Source: JBMONI01 sp049324575 (GTDB taxonomy: Bacteria > Omnitrophota > Omnitrophia > Omnitrophales > Aquincolibacteriaceae). Taken from it: 41,903 nucleotides of DNA. Numbering within the stretch: position 1 is the first letter of the stretch; each line of letters starts with the position of its first letter. The stretch lies in assembly GCA_049324575.1 (NCBI GenBank), contig JBMONI010000027.1, forward strand, positions 1 through 41,903, given 5' to 3'. Under the pieces are notes generated by a model, which saw nothing but the letters and a program-made list of their open reading frames with translations, had not been told where the DNA came from and searched no databases. Shown in pieces: positions 1 to 7,577 of the stretch. The position numbers and the translations under genes were made by a program.

Positions 1-1797
1 GATCCGGCCTATCAAGACGCTCTATCTTCTTTTTTTCGCGGTATTTATGTAGCCCGTCCAAGCGACGGCAGCGATCTTGAGCAGCTACTGCTATTGGCCG
101 AACACGTCCAGATTGTGACGCAGAGCGGCATTGTTTTCAGCCCCGGGGGAAGGATCGTCTGCCGTGGCAGCGCGCTTACGTCAGAAAGTGTTTTCGTGCG
201 AAAGGGGCTTTTAGAAGCCATCGGAAAAAGACTCGGCGAAATCGAATCGGTTTGGACCGAAAAAGAGGCCCGGCGGATCGAGGAAGAAGAGAGGGTGCGT
301 CGCTGTCAGGAGCAAAGCGAGACCTTGAGCGGCGAGATCATGGATTGGAAGATCCAGAAAGAATCGTTCGAGTCTCTTCTTCAGGGGATCGAAGAGCATT
401 TATCCTCAGCCAACCGCGAGACACAGCTGGTTATGGACGATATCCTCGAATTGGAGACCCAGCGCCAGGAATCCAAATCGAAGAAAGACGCTTTGGAAAT
501 CCAGCTTCGCGAGTTGTCGGAAAAAGAGAGCCATCAGCGTCATTGGGAAGTGGCTTTGATGGTGGAAATCCAGGAAAAAGAAGATATCCGCAATCGTGAC
601 TTGGCCGAAGCGGCGGAGCGAAAAGCGAAATTCCGTCATTTGGAGTCCGAACGGCTTTTGCTTGAAGACGCGATCAAGATCCTCAACGGAACGATCTCCC
701 AGGACGAGCGCCGAACGGCGGATCTCGAAGAGGAAACTCGCCGGATCACCGAGCGCTTGGCCGATCTCGAAGCTTCGGATCGGGGACTGGGGGAGGAGCA
801 AAAAGTCATTGAGGAACGTATCCGGGAGACCGATATGGAGTTGGGCGTGACCCGTGCCGAAAGTCAGAGGGTCGAGGCGGCGCTTGCGGAGATCGAAAAA
901 GAGATCCATGTCCAAAGCGAGACCGGCCGGAAGCTTCAGGAGGATTTTCATCAGTTCGAGATGCGTTCGCTCGATCTCGGATACAAAGAACGGGCGATCC
1001 ATGAGAGGATGCTGCAGGCCTACCAGGTGAGGCTGGAAGATCTGGACCGGGCGAATTACCCGTGGGAGGACCGGGACCCGCATGCGATGGAAGAACTTGT
1101 CGCCCAGCTGAAAGAGAAGGTCCAGTCCATGGGAACCGTGAATTTGCTGGCGATCGAGGAATATGAAGAGCTGAAACAGCGGTATGATTTCCTGGCCGCC
1201 CAGAAACAAGACCTTGAAAACGCACGTGAGCAGCTGCTTGAGGCGATCCGCAAGATCAACCGAACGACCAAAACGCTTTTCGAAGAAACTTTTCGCAACG
1301 TCCAGAACTATTTCAAAGAATATTTTCAGACCTTGTTCCGCGGCGGCGAAGCCCGTCTTGTTCTCGTGGACGAAACGAATCCGCTGGAGTCGGGGATCGA
1401 TATTATTGTCCGTCCTCCCGGAAAGAAGTTGCAGCATATTTCGCTCTTGTCGGGAGGAGAAAAAGCGATGACGGCGATTGCGCTTTTGTTCGCGCTATTC
1501 AGAATTAAACCATCTCCGTTCTGTATGCTTGACGAAGTGGATGCGCCGCTGGATGAAGCCAATATCGATCGGTTCCTGACGGTGCTTCGCACGTTCCTTG
1601 AAACGACCCAGTTCATCATTATTACGCATAACCGCAAGACGATCGCCATGGGGGACAGCCTTTACGGGGTTACGATGGAAGAGGCAGGGGTCTCGAAGAT
1701 CGTCTCGGTGAAAGTGCGTACCGAGGTCGAAGAAACGGTCGGCACTTCGGAAAAACCGGAAGCTGCGACCGTCCAGGAAAGCTCGGTCCTCACGTGA
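1..1797 (+). CDS. smc: chromosome segregation protein SMC, 3' part (5' truncated by window edge)
   Basis: The frame is open from base 1, so the start lies outside the window; 598 residues are visible. SMC is the ATPase that compacts and segregates the nucleoid with ScpA/ScpB. The first ~60 residues match the second half of an SMC hinge (the GIYVA and VFSPGGRIVCRGS segments). About 300 residues of charged Glu/Lys/Arg-rich coiled coil follow. The C-terminal ATPase head carries the ABC signature LSGGEKAM at visible residues 483-490, the Walker B motif CMLDEVDAPLDE around 508-519 (Asp511, Glu512) and the H-loop ITHNRKT. A Glu/Val/Ser-rich tail of about 25 residues ends the protein. Its stop overlaps the pgsA start in a GTGA arrangement, so the two are probably co-transcribed. 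Identification is secure. Whether the missing part is intact cannot be seen. Confidence 0.96.
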   Translation, partial: DPAYQDALSSFFRGIYVARPSDGSDLEQLLLLAEHVQIVTQSGIVFSPGGRIVCRGSALTSESVFVRKGLLEAIGKRLGEIESVWTEKEARRIEEEERVRRCQEQSETLSGEIMDWKIQKESFESLLQGIEEHLSSANRETQLVMDDILELETQRQESKSKKDALEIQLRELSEKESHQRHWEVALMVEIQEKEDIRNRDLAEAAERKAKFRHLESERLLLEDAIKILNGTISQDERRTADLEEETRRITERLADLEASDRGLGEEQKVIEERIRETDMELGVTRAESQRVEAALAEIEKEIHVQSETGRKLQEDFHQFEMRSLDLGYKERAIHERMLQAYQVRLEDLDRANYPWEDRDPHAMEELVAQLKEKVQSMGTVNLLAIEEYEELKQRYDFLAAQKQDLENAREQLLEAIRKINRTTKTLFEETFRNVQNYFKEYFQTLFRGGEARLVLVDETNPLESGIDIIVRPPGKKLQHISLLSGGEKAMTAIALLFALFRIKPSPFCMLDEVDAPLDEANIDRFLTVLRTFLETTQFIIITHNRKTIAMGDSLYGVTMEEAGVSKIVSVKVRTEVEETVGTSEKPEAATVQESSVLT

Positions 1798-2348
1798 CGA
1801 TTCCTACTTTTTTCACTTTGCTCAGGATCTTTTTGATCCCGTTCTTTTTCACCTCGCTCATGTCCTATGAAGAAGGACGGGAGGTGTATCGATGGGTCGC
1901 GTTCGGCCTTTTCACCGCGGCGGCCGCAACGGATATCGTCGACGGATGGCTGGCGCGGACGCTTCGGCAAAAATCTGAGCTGGGGACGTTCCTGGATCCA
2001 GTCGCCGATAAGCTTCTGATCGTCTCCGGTTTTCTTGCGCTTGCGATCGTGGATTCGATCCGTTATCCGCCCCCGTTGTGGGTCGTGGTGGCGGTGATTT
2101 TCCGGGAAATATTCATCGCGGGCGGTTTTTTGATGTATTTCATGCTTTTCGGGAAGATCCGTGTCCTGCCGAACATCGTGGGAAAAGCCACCGTGATGAC
2201 CCAGATGGTCACGATTGCTTTGGTGTTGACGAACTGGAAGATCTCGCTGATCTTTTGCTATATCACGGCCGGTCTGAGCGTGCTTTCCTGCCTGGTGTAC
2301 TTGGTGCGTGATCTGAAGCTCCTGCAGGGGGATGTGGAATGGCCGTGA
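1794..2348 (+). CDS. pgsA: CDP-diacylglycerol--glycerol-3-phosphate 3-phosphatidyltransferase
   Basis: Makes phosphatidylglycerol phosphate from CDP-diacylglycerol and glycerol 3-phosphate, the committed step to phosphatidylglycerol and cardiolipin, at the inner membrane. The 184-residue protein has the full CDP-alcohol phosphatidyltransferase signature, starting DIVDGWLAR and continuing through GTFLDPVADK, so the catalytic aspartates are all present. Several hydrophobic helices fit the usual six-helix fold, and the length is normal for PgsA. It starts with GTG inside the smc stop and overlaps plsY by 10 bases. The two lipid genes are therefore translationally linked. PssA or a related CDP-alcohol transferase is the main alternative, but size and the plsY neighbour favour PgsA. 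Confidence 0.9.
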   Translation: MTIPTFFTLLRIFLIPFFFTSLMSYEEGREVYRWVAFGLFTAAAATDIVDGWLARTLRQKSELGTFLDPVADKLLIVSGFLALAIVDSIRYPPPLWVVVAVIFREIFIAGGFLMYFMLFGKIRVLPNIVGKATVMTQMVTIALVLTNWKISLIFCYITAGLSVLSCLVYLVRDLKLLQGDVEWP

Positions 2349-2941
2349 TCGCGGCGGTGGTTTTTGCCTACCTGATGGGTTCGATCTCTTTTGGTTATCT
2401 TCTTCCGAAACTAACGCGGGGGATCGATGTCCGTGAGCATGGAAGCCGGAACCCCGGGGCGACCAATGTCTTCCGGGTCGTGGGAAAAAAAATGGGGCTT
2501 GGAGTCCTCTTCCTGGATGCCTTGAAGGGCTATCTGGCCGTTTCGATCCCTCAAGCGTTCTTATCCCTGCATTTGCACGTAGGGTGGTTCTTTCTGCTCG
2601 GGGTGATCGCGATCCTGGGTCATACGTTCCCGGTCTGGCTCCGGTTCAAAGGGGGAAAAGGGGTCGCGACTTCGCTGGGGGTCTTTATCGCCTTGGCGCC
2701 GGTCCCTGCCCTGATCACGTTCGCGGCTTGGGGGGTGATCTTTTTTTTGACCCGCGTTATTTCAATCGCATCACTTTCGGCGGCGCTCATTTTTCCCGTG
2801 GTCATTGTTTTGACGGTCCGTAAGACGGAAATTTTTCCGATCCTTTTTCCACTCAGCTTTCTTTTGATCGTTTTCATCGCCTATACCCATCGGGCGAATA
2901 TCCGGAGGATCCTGCGGGGCGAAGAAAAAAAGATTATATAA
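2339..2941 (+). CDS. plsY: glycerol-3-phosphate acyltransferase PlsY
   Basis: Integral membrane enzyme that transfers an acyl group from acyl-phosphate to glycerol 3-phosphate, giving lysophosphatidate. At 200 residues it matches the family length. The N-terminal conserved loop GSRNPGATNVFR and the second loop GHTFPVWLRFKGGKGVAT (acyl-phosphate and glycerol-phosphate binding) are both intact. Hydrophobic stretches around residues 1-20, 55-75, 85-100, 112-135 and 150-180 fit the five-helix topology. The ATG lies inside the 3' end of pgsA, so the pair forms a phospholipid module downstream of smc. The reading ends with a basic C-terminal tail. No terminator is obvious in the AT-rich sequence that follows. 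Confidence 0.95.
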   Translation: MAVIAAVVFAYLMGSISFGYLLPKLTRGIDVREHGSRNPGATNVFRVVGKKMGLGVLFLDALKGYLAVSIPQAFLSLHLHVGWFFLLGVIAILGHTFPVWLRFKGGKGVATSLGVFIALAPVPALITFAAWGVIFFLTRVISIASLSAALIFPVVIVLTVRKTEIFPILFPLSFLLIVFIAYTHRANIRRILRGEEKKII

Positions 2942-3029
2942 TCATAAATATTTATTGATTATTCAGCATATTTCTGATAGTCTTTCGTTGCCCTAGCATC
3001 CGCTTCCTCAGGTCCAAGGAGGAAGCACC

Positions 3030-3326
3030 ATGGAAACTCAATCGACGTCGCAGCTCATTCACTCCTTCGTTCGGAGTCCTTCCGAGAAGGTTTTTTTGAC
3101 CATCCGTAAATTTCGCGAGAAATTCTATTTGGATTGCCGCATCTGGTTTCAGACCAAAGAAGACCCTGATTTCCGGCCGACCAAGAAAGGTTTGTCTTTT
3201 GATCTGGGGCTCCTTCCCGAGTTCCGGCAAGGGATCGAGCGGCTTTGGCGGGTCCGGGAGAAGTTCGGGATAACCCGGGGAGACGTTCCGGAAGAAAGCC
3301 TTTACACCCCCAAAGCGGCTCAGTAG
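3030..3326 (+). CDS. PC4/YdbC-like single-stranded nucleic-acid-binding protein
   Basis: A 98-residue protein with a strong Shine-Dalgarno (AAGGAGGAA) ahead of its ATG. Residues ~18-70 read as a transcriptional coactivator p15 (PC4)-type domain: a basic KFREKFYLDCR strand, an IWFQTKED turn, the family-typical P-T-K-K-G-L-S-F hairpin and a final helix (LPEFRQGIERLWRV). Bacterial PC4/YdbC proteins are dimers that bind single-stranded DNA or RNA with little sequence preference. The first ~17 residues and the last ~20 lie outside the domain. Its position immediately before recA, with the recA promoter in its last codons, suggests a link with ssDNA metabolism, but that is inference. It is set apart from plsY by about 90 bases of AT-rich sequence. 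Confidence 0.7.
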   Translation: METQSTSQLIHSFVRSPSEKVFLTIRKFREKFYLDCRIWFQTKEDPDFRPTKKGLSFDLGLLPEFRQGIERLWRVREKFGITRGDVPEESLYTPKAAQ

Positions 3327-3329
3327 AAT
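3301..3329 (+). promoter_or_regulatory. candidate sigma-70 promoter of recA, followed by a palindrome
   Basis: TTTACA at 3301-3306 (5/6 to the -35 consensus) is separated by exactly 17 bases from TAGAAT at 3324-3329 (5/6 to the -10). It overlaps the last codons of the PC4-like gene. A short inverted repeat, CCTC (3331-3334) and GAGG (3341-3344) with a 6-base spacer, falls on the expected start site. It could be a repressor site, but it is neither the E. coli nor the B. subtilis LexA box. Confidence 0.55.
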
Positions 3330-3369
3330 ACCTCGTGATTGAGGCTTAATCATTTCAGAGGGACCAGCC

Positions 3370-4413
3370 ATGGCAGAAAAAAGAAAGACCGACAAAGCGG
3401 ATTTGCAGAGGATCGTTGAGGAAAAGCAGAAAGCGCTTGATCTGGCGCTCCTTCAGATCGAGAAACAATTCGGCAAGGGAGCGATCATGAAGCTGGGCGA
3501 GTCCCGGCACGAAGATATCGTAGCCATCCCGACGGGGGCCTTGTCCCTGGATATTGCGACGGGGATCGGGGGAGTGCCTCGGGGCCGGGTGGTCGAGATC
3601 TACGGCCCGGAGTCGAGCGGCAAAACGACGCTGACTCTCAGCATCATTTCGAAGGTCCAGGCTTCTGGTGGAGTGGCGGCTTTTATCGATGCCGAACACG
3701 CGCTGGATCCGGCGTATGCAAAGAAGATCGGGGTCAAGCTCGAGGACCTTCTGATTTCGCAACCCGACTCGGGGGAGCAGGCCCTTCAGATCGCGGAAAC
3801 CTTGGTTCGGTCCAATGCGGTGGATTTGGTGGTTATCGATTCCGTCGCGGCCCTAGTTCCCAAGGCCGAGATCGAAGGTGACATGGGGGACTCGCATATG
3901 GGCCTCCAGGCCCGCCTGATGTCGCAGGCGCTTCGCAAACTGACTGCGGTGATCAATCGATCCAAGACCTGTCTGATCTTCATCAACCAGATTCGCGACA
4001 AGATCGGAGTCATGTTCGGGAATCCCGAAACGACGCCCGGAGGCAAAGCCCTCAAATTCTATGCTTCGATGCGGATGGATATCCGGAAGATCGCCAGCCT
4101 CAAGCGGGGCGAAGTTATTTTCGGGAACCGGGTGAAGGTGAAGATCGTGAAGAACAAGGTCGCGGCGCCGTTCCGGCAGGCGGAGTTCGATATTTTGTTC
4201 GATGAAGGGATCTCGCCGTCTTCCAGCATCATTGATCTGGCGATCGAGCAGCAGGTGGTCGAGAAGTCCGGAAGCTGGATCATGTACAACGGAGAGAAGA
4301 TCGGCCAAGGCCGCGATGCAGCGCGTGTGTATCTGAAGGAGAACCCAAAAGCTCTAAAAGAGATCGAGGAAAAAGTCCGCGAGAAGCTGTTGAGCGCGGA
4401 ACCTGTCGCGTAA
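3370..4413 (+). CDS. recA: recombinase RecA
   Basis: Forms ATP-dependent filaments on single-stranded DNA for homologous pairing and repair, and acts as co-protease in the SOS response. The 347-residue protein is full length. It has the N-terminal oligomerisation helix (IEKQFGKGAIMKLGE), Walker A GPESSGKTT at residues 79-87, the Walker B region LVVIDSVAALVPK, the L1/L2 DNA-binding segments (EGDMGDSHMGLQARLMS and IGVMFGNPETTPGGKALKF) and a C-terminal domain ending in an acidic/basic tail. The ATG is preceded by an AGAGGGA ribosome-binding site. It has its own promoter, and a terminator separates it from recX. Confidence 0.98.
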   Translation: MAEKRKTDKADLQRIVEEKQKALDLALLQIEKQFGKGAIMKLGESRHEDIVAIPTGALSLDIATGIGGVPRGRVVEIYGPESSGKTTLTLSIISKVQASGGVAAFIDAEHALDPAYAKKIGVKLEDLLISQPDSGEQALQIAETLVRSNAVDLVVIDSVAALVPKAEIEGDMGDSHMGLQARLMSQALRKLTAVINRSKTCLIFINQIRDKIGVMFGNPETTPGGKALKFYASMRMDIRKIASLKRGEVIFGNRVKVKIVKNKVAAPFRQAEFDILFDEGISPSSSIIDLAIEQQVVEKSGSWIMYNGEKIGQGRDAARVYLKENPKALKEIEEKVREKLLSAEPVA

Positions 4414-4431
4414 CCCATCGAGGATCATCCG

Positions 4432-4463
4432 GGGCGGTCGTGAGGACGCGGCCGCCCTTTTTT
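4432..4463 (+). terminator. rho-independent terminator between recA and recX
   Basis: GGGCGGTCG (4432-4440) pairs with CGGCCGCCC (4449-4457), one G-T wobble, with an 8-base loop, followed directly by six T residues (4458-4463). It lies between recA and recX and probably limits readthrough into recX. A GTG at 4440 that could start recX is buried in the stem, which argues for the downstream ATG. Confidence 0.85.
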
Positions 4464-4469
4464 GTCCCT

Positions 4470-4958
4470 ATGCCTGATGAGGAAAAGAAAAAGCAGCTAT
4501 GGATCTCCGCGTTGAGGCTGCTTGCGGCAAGTCCCAAGAGCCGGAAGGAATTGGAGAGAAAGCTGGAGGGGAAGGGTTTTTCGGAAGCGCTGATCCGTGA
4601 AGCTGTTGAGAAACTAGAGGATCAGGGTTTCTTAAACGATCGGCGCTTCGCGCGGGATATTGTCCAGCGCTATCGTATGGTCAAGCCTTCGGGGCGGCGG
4701 AAGATTGAATTTGAGCTCAGGAGACGTTCGATTGCCCCGTCCCTCTGCCAGGAGGTCCTGGCAGAAGTGCTTCCTGAAGACGAGAGCCGCGCGGCGGAAG
4801 AGCTTGCGGCTTCGCAATGGCTCCGCCACGCGAAGCTCCCTCTTCTGAAACGCAAGAAGAAGATTTATGATTTCCTTGCGCGGCGTGGTTATGCTTTCGA
4901 TATTTGCCGAGACGCGCTGGAAAAGCTGGCCGCTCGGAATGAACAGGAGATAGAGTAG
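4470..4958 (+). CDS. recX: regulatory protein RecX
   Basis: RecX caps and destabilises RecA filaments. From the ATG at 4470 the product has 162 residues, typical for RecX. An earlier in-frame GTG at 4440 is rejected because it sits within the recA terminator hairpin. Three-helix repeats are visible: an N-terminal one with SRKELERKLEGKGF and VEKLEDQGFLNDRRFARDIVQRY (residues ~25-75), a middle one with GRRKIEFELRRRSI, and a C-terminal one with KKKIYDFLARRGYAFDICRDAL. The order and spacing fit the family. No good Shine-Dalgarno precedes the ATG, in keeping with low expression by readthrough. alaS follows after 6 bases. Confidence 0.88.
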   Translation: MPDEEKKKQLWISALRLLAASPKSRKELERKLEGKGFSEALIREAVEKLEDQGFLNDRRFARDIVQRYRMVKPSGRRKIEFELRRRSIAPSLCQEVLAEVLPEDESRAAEELAASQWLRHAKLPLLKRKKKIYDFLARRGYAFDICRDALEKLAARNEQEIE

Positions 4959-4964
4959 CCCCCG

Positions 4965-7571
4965 ATGAAAACCGACCAGATCCGTGAATCCTTTTTAGCG
5001 TATTTCGAATCCCGAGGGCACAAACGCGTGGCCAGCGATTCGCTGGTGCCTCAAAACGATCCGACGCTTCTTTTTACCGGCGCGGGAATGAACCAGTTCA
5101 AAGAGTATTTCCTCGGCCTTAAAAAAGACATGACCCGCGCCACCAGCTCCCAGAAATGCCTTCGGACCGGCGATCTCGAAAACGTCGGCCGGACCGCTTA
5201 CCACCACTCCTTCTTCGAAATGCTCGGCAATTTTTCTTTTGGGGATTATTTCAAACGGGAGGCGATCGAATGGGCTTGGGAGTACTTGACGCGCGTTCTC
5301 AAGATTCCTGTCGAAAGACTTCGCATCAGCGTGCATACCACGGACGCGGAAGCGAAAGAGATATGGCGATCGCACATCGGGATCCGCGAAGACTGGATCT
5401 ACGCGCTCGGGGACGACAGTAATTTCTGGCCCGCGAACGCTCCCCAGGACGGTCCCAATGGCCCCTGCGGACCCTGCTCGGAGATCTATTATGACATGGA
5501 TCCCGCGTCCCGGGACGAAGAGATCGGATCCAAGCGCTTTGCGGAGATCTGGAACCTCGTTTTTACGCAGTACGATCGGCAGGATACGGGCCGGTTACAG
5601 CCCTTGGCGAACAAGAATATCGATACGGGCATGGGGCTGGAGCGTCTTGCGGCGGTCCTTCAAGGAAAAACGAACAATTTTGACGTCGATATTTTTCAGC
5701 CGATCCGAAAAAAGGTCGTTGAAAGCCTGAATTTGTCTCCCCAAGCGGCAGGGACCGCGTCCGTCAATGCGATCAGTGATCACGCGCGTGCCATCGCTTT
5801 TGCCATGGCCGACGGGGCCATTCCTTCCAATGAAGGCCGGGGATATGTGATCCGCAAACTGATTCGCCGGGCCTTGTGGCATGCCTGGAATCTTTGCGCT
5901 TCCAAGCGCCTCGAGGGGCCCTTCTTGTTCAACGTGATCCCGGAGGTTGCGGAAGTCATGAACAAACCCTATCCGGAACTTCGGTCGGCGCTTGCGAGCA
6001 TCCGGCCGGGGCTGCGGGCCGAAGAAGAGCGGTTTCTGGAAACGCTCGGGACCGGGCTGAAGATCCTCGAGACTAAATTGAAAAAGCTCGAAAAAGGTGC
6101 GCAGAAGATGGTTCCCGGGGAAACGGTCTTTGAGCTTTATGACACCTATGGTTTTCCGGATGAACTCACCGAGCGCATTGCGGCGGAACGGGGATTCGGG
6201 ATCGATGCGGGGGGTTTTGAATCGTTGATGGAAAAGCAGAGAGTCCGCGCCAAAGAAGCAAGCCAGATTGCGGGGGCGATCTTTGTGACGACGGATCTCG
6301 AGCAGAAGATCGCCGGACTTCCGGCGACCCGCTTTACAGGGTATGACGCGAGTGAAGGCGAGGGAACGGTCCTTTTTGTCCAGGAGCAAAGGGGGCAAGG
6401 TGTGCTGGTGTTGGACCAAACGCCTTTTTATGCGGAAAGCGGCGGTCAAGTCGGGGATCATGGGACGATTCTCGCGCCCGGGGTCTTGCTCCGGGTGATC
6501 GATGTCCAGAAAAAGGACAAGACCTTTTTGCATTATTTTCACGTTGAGAAAGGGAAGGTCCAGGCCGGCGACAAGGTCCGCAGCGAGGTCGACTGCGAAC
6601 GGCGGGATGAGATCATGAGGCATCACACGGCCACGCATCTTCTTCATGCGGCGCTGCGTGAGATCCTGGGGGACTCGGTACGTCAAATGGGATCGCTGGT
6701 GGCGGCTGACCGGCTTCGCTTTGATTACTCCTATCCCAAAGCCTTGGGGCCCGAAATCCTCGAAAAGATCGAGGACCGGGTGAATCAGGAGATCCTTTCG
6801 GGGAAAGCTGTGTCGAAAGAGGAAAAGCCGATTCTAGAGGCCCAAAAAGAAGGAGCAATCGCTTTTTTCGGAGAAAAATACGGTGAGCGGGTGCGTGTGG
6901 TTTCTGTTCCCGGCTACAGCAAAGAGTTTTGCGGAGGGATCCACTGCGAACAGACAAGCCAAATCGGGGTTTTTATGATCGTTAGCGAGAGCGCGGTCGG
7001 AAGCGGGGTCCGTCGAATCGAGGCGGTGGCGGGACGGGCGGCTTTGCATGCGATGCGCCGGCAAAGGACCCTCCTGACGGGATTGGCGCAAGAATTGCGC
7101 GTGCCGGCCGAGCAATTGGCGGAACGGATCCGAAGAATAAAAGAGTCGGTCAAACAGATGGAGAAAGAACGTATAAAATCCGTGCCAGCCGGCGGGGATC
7201 TCAAAACGGTCCTGGCGGGTGCGGTGGCGGCCGGGGGATATCAGTGGATCGCCTATCGGGCCGAAGGACTGGATGTGACTGCGCTCCGGGCCCTCTCGGA
7301 TGCGATCCGTAAAGCGGCGAAAAAGGCTGTTTATTTCCTTGGAACTTGGGGCGGAGAAAAGATACAATTCGTCGTTGGTTTGTCCGACGATCTCCGGGAA
7401 GGATCCCTCGACGTTCGCGACCTCACCCAAGCGTTATCCCCGATCCTGGGTTCTTCCGGCGGCGGCCGGAAAGATTGGGTGCAAGGCGGCGGCCGTCAGG
7501 AAGGGCAGTTCGAGGCTCGGTGGGAGGAGATCGACCGCACCGGCAGAAATTATCTTGAGAAGCAGGGATAG
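4965..7571 (+). CDS. alaS: alanyl-tRNA synthetase
   Basis: Charges tRNA-Ala. The 868-residue protein has the complete architecture: class II catalytic core (residues 1-~240, with FTGAGMNQFKEYFLG and a motif around GRTAYHHSFFEMLGNFSFGD), the tRNA-recognition helical region, the editing domain with the zinc-type HHTATHLLHAALR motif near residue 550 and the second ligand set CGGIHCEQT near residue 655, then a coiled coil and the C-Ala domain ending in GSSGGGRKD. All metal ligands of the editing site are present, so it should clear mischarged Ser and Gly. The ATG lies 6 bases after recX. The end is 6 bases before hisD, suggesting cotranscription. Confidence 0.98.
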   Translation: MKTDQIRESFLAYFESRGHKRVASDSLVPQNDPTLLFTGAGMNQFKEYFLGLKKDMTRATSSQKCLRTGDLENVGRTAYHHSFFEMLGNFSFGDYFKREAIEWAWEYLTRVLKIPVERLRISVHTTDAEAKEIWRSHIGIREDWIYALGDDSNFWPANAPQDGPNGPCGPCSEIYYDMDPASRDEEIGSKRFAEIWNLVFTQYDRQDTGRLQPLANKNIDTGMGLERLAAVLQGKTNNFDVDIFQPIRKKVVESLNLSPQAAGTASVNAISDHARAIAFAMADGAIPSNEGRGYVIRKLIRRALWHAWNLCASKRLEGPFLFNVIPEVAEVMNKPYPELRSALASIRPGLRAEEERFLETLGTGLKILETKLKKLEKGAQKMVPGETVFELYDTYGFPDELTERIAAERGFGIDAGGFESLMEKQRVRAKEASQIAGAIFVTTDLEQKIAGLPATRFTGYDASEGEGTVLFVQEQRGQGVLVLDQTPFYAESGGQVGDHGTILAPGVLLRVIDVQKKDKTFLHYFHVEKGKVQAGDKVRSEVDCERRDEIMRHHTATHLLHAALREILGDSVRQMGSLVAADRLRFDYSYPKALGPEILEKIEDRVNQEILSGKAVSKEEKPILEAQKEGAIAFFGEKYGERVRVVSVPGYSKEFCGGIHCEQTSQIGVFMIVSESAVGSGVRRIEAVAGRAALHAMRRQRTLLTGLAQELRVPAEQLAERIRRIKESVKQMEKERIKSVPAGGDLKTVLAGAVAAGGYQWIAYRAEGLDVTALRALSDAIRKAAKKAVYFLGTWGGEKIQFVVGLSDDLREGSLDVRDLTQALSPILGSSGGGRKDWVQGGGRQEGQFEARWEEIDRTGRNYLEKQG

Positions 7572-7577
7572 ACGATC

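Noticed and set aside
406..1437. 343-codon minus-strand frame opposite smc
   Set aside because: It lies wholly within the SMC coding sequence, has no recognisable domain and no ribosome-binding site. It is an antisense frame caused by codon bias.
5595..6686. 363-codon minus-strand frame opposite alaS
   Set aside because: Fully overlaps a well-identified synthetase; no domain and no own signals.
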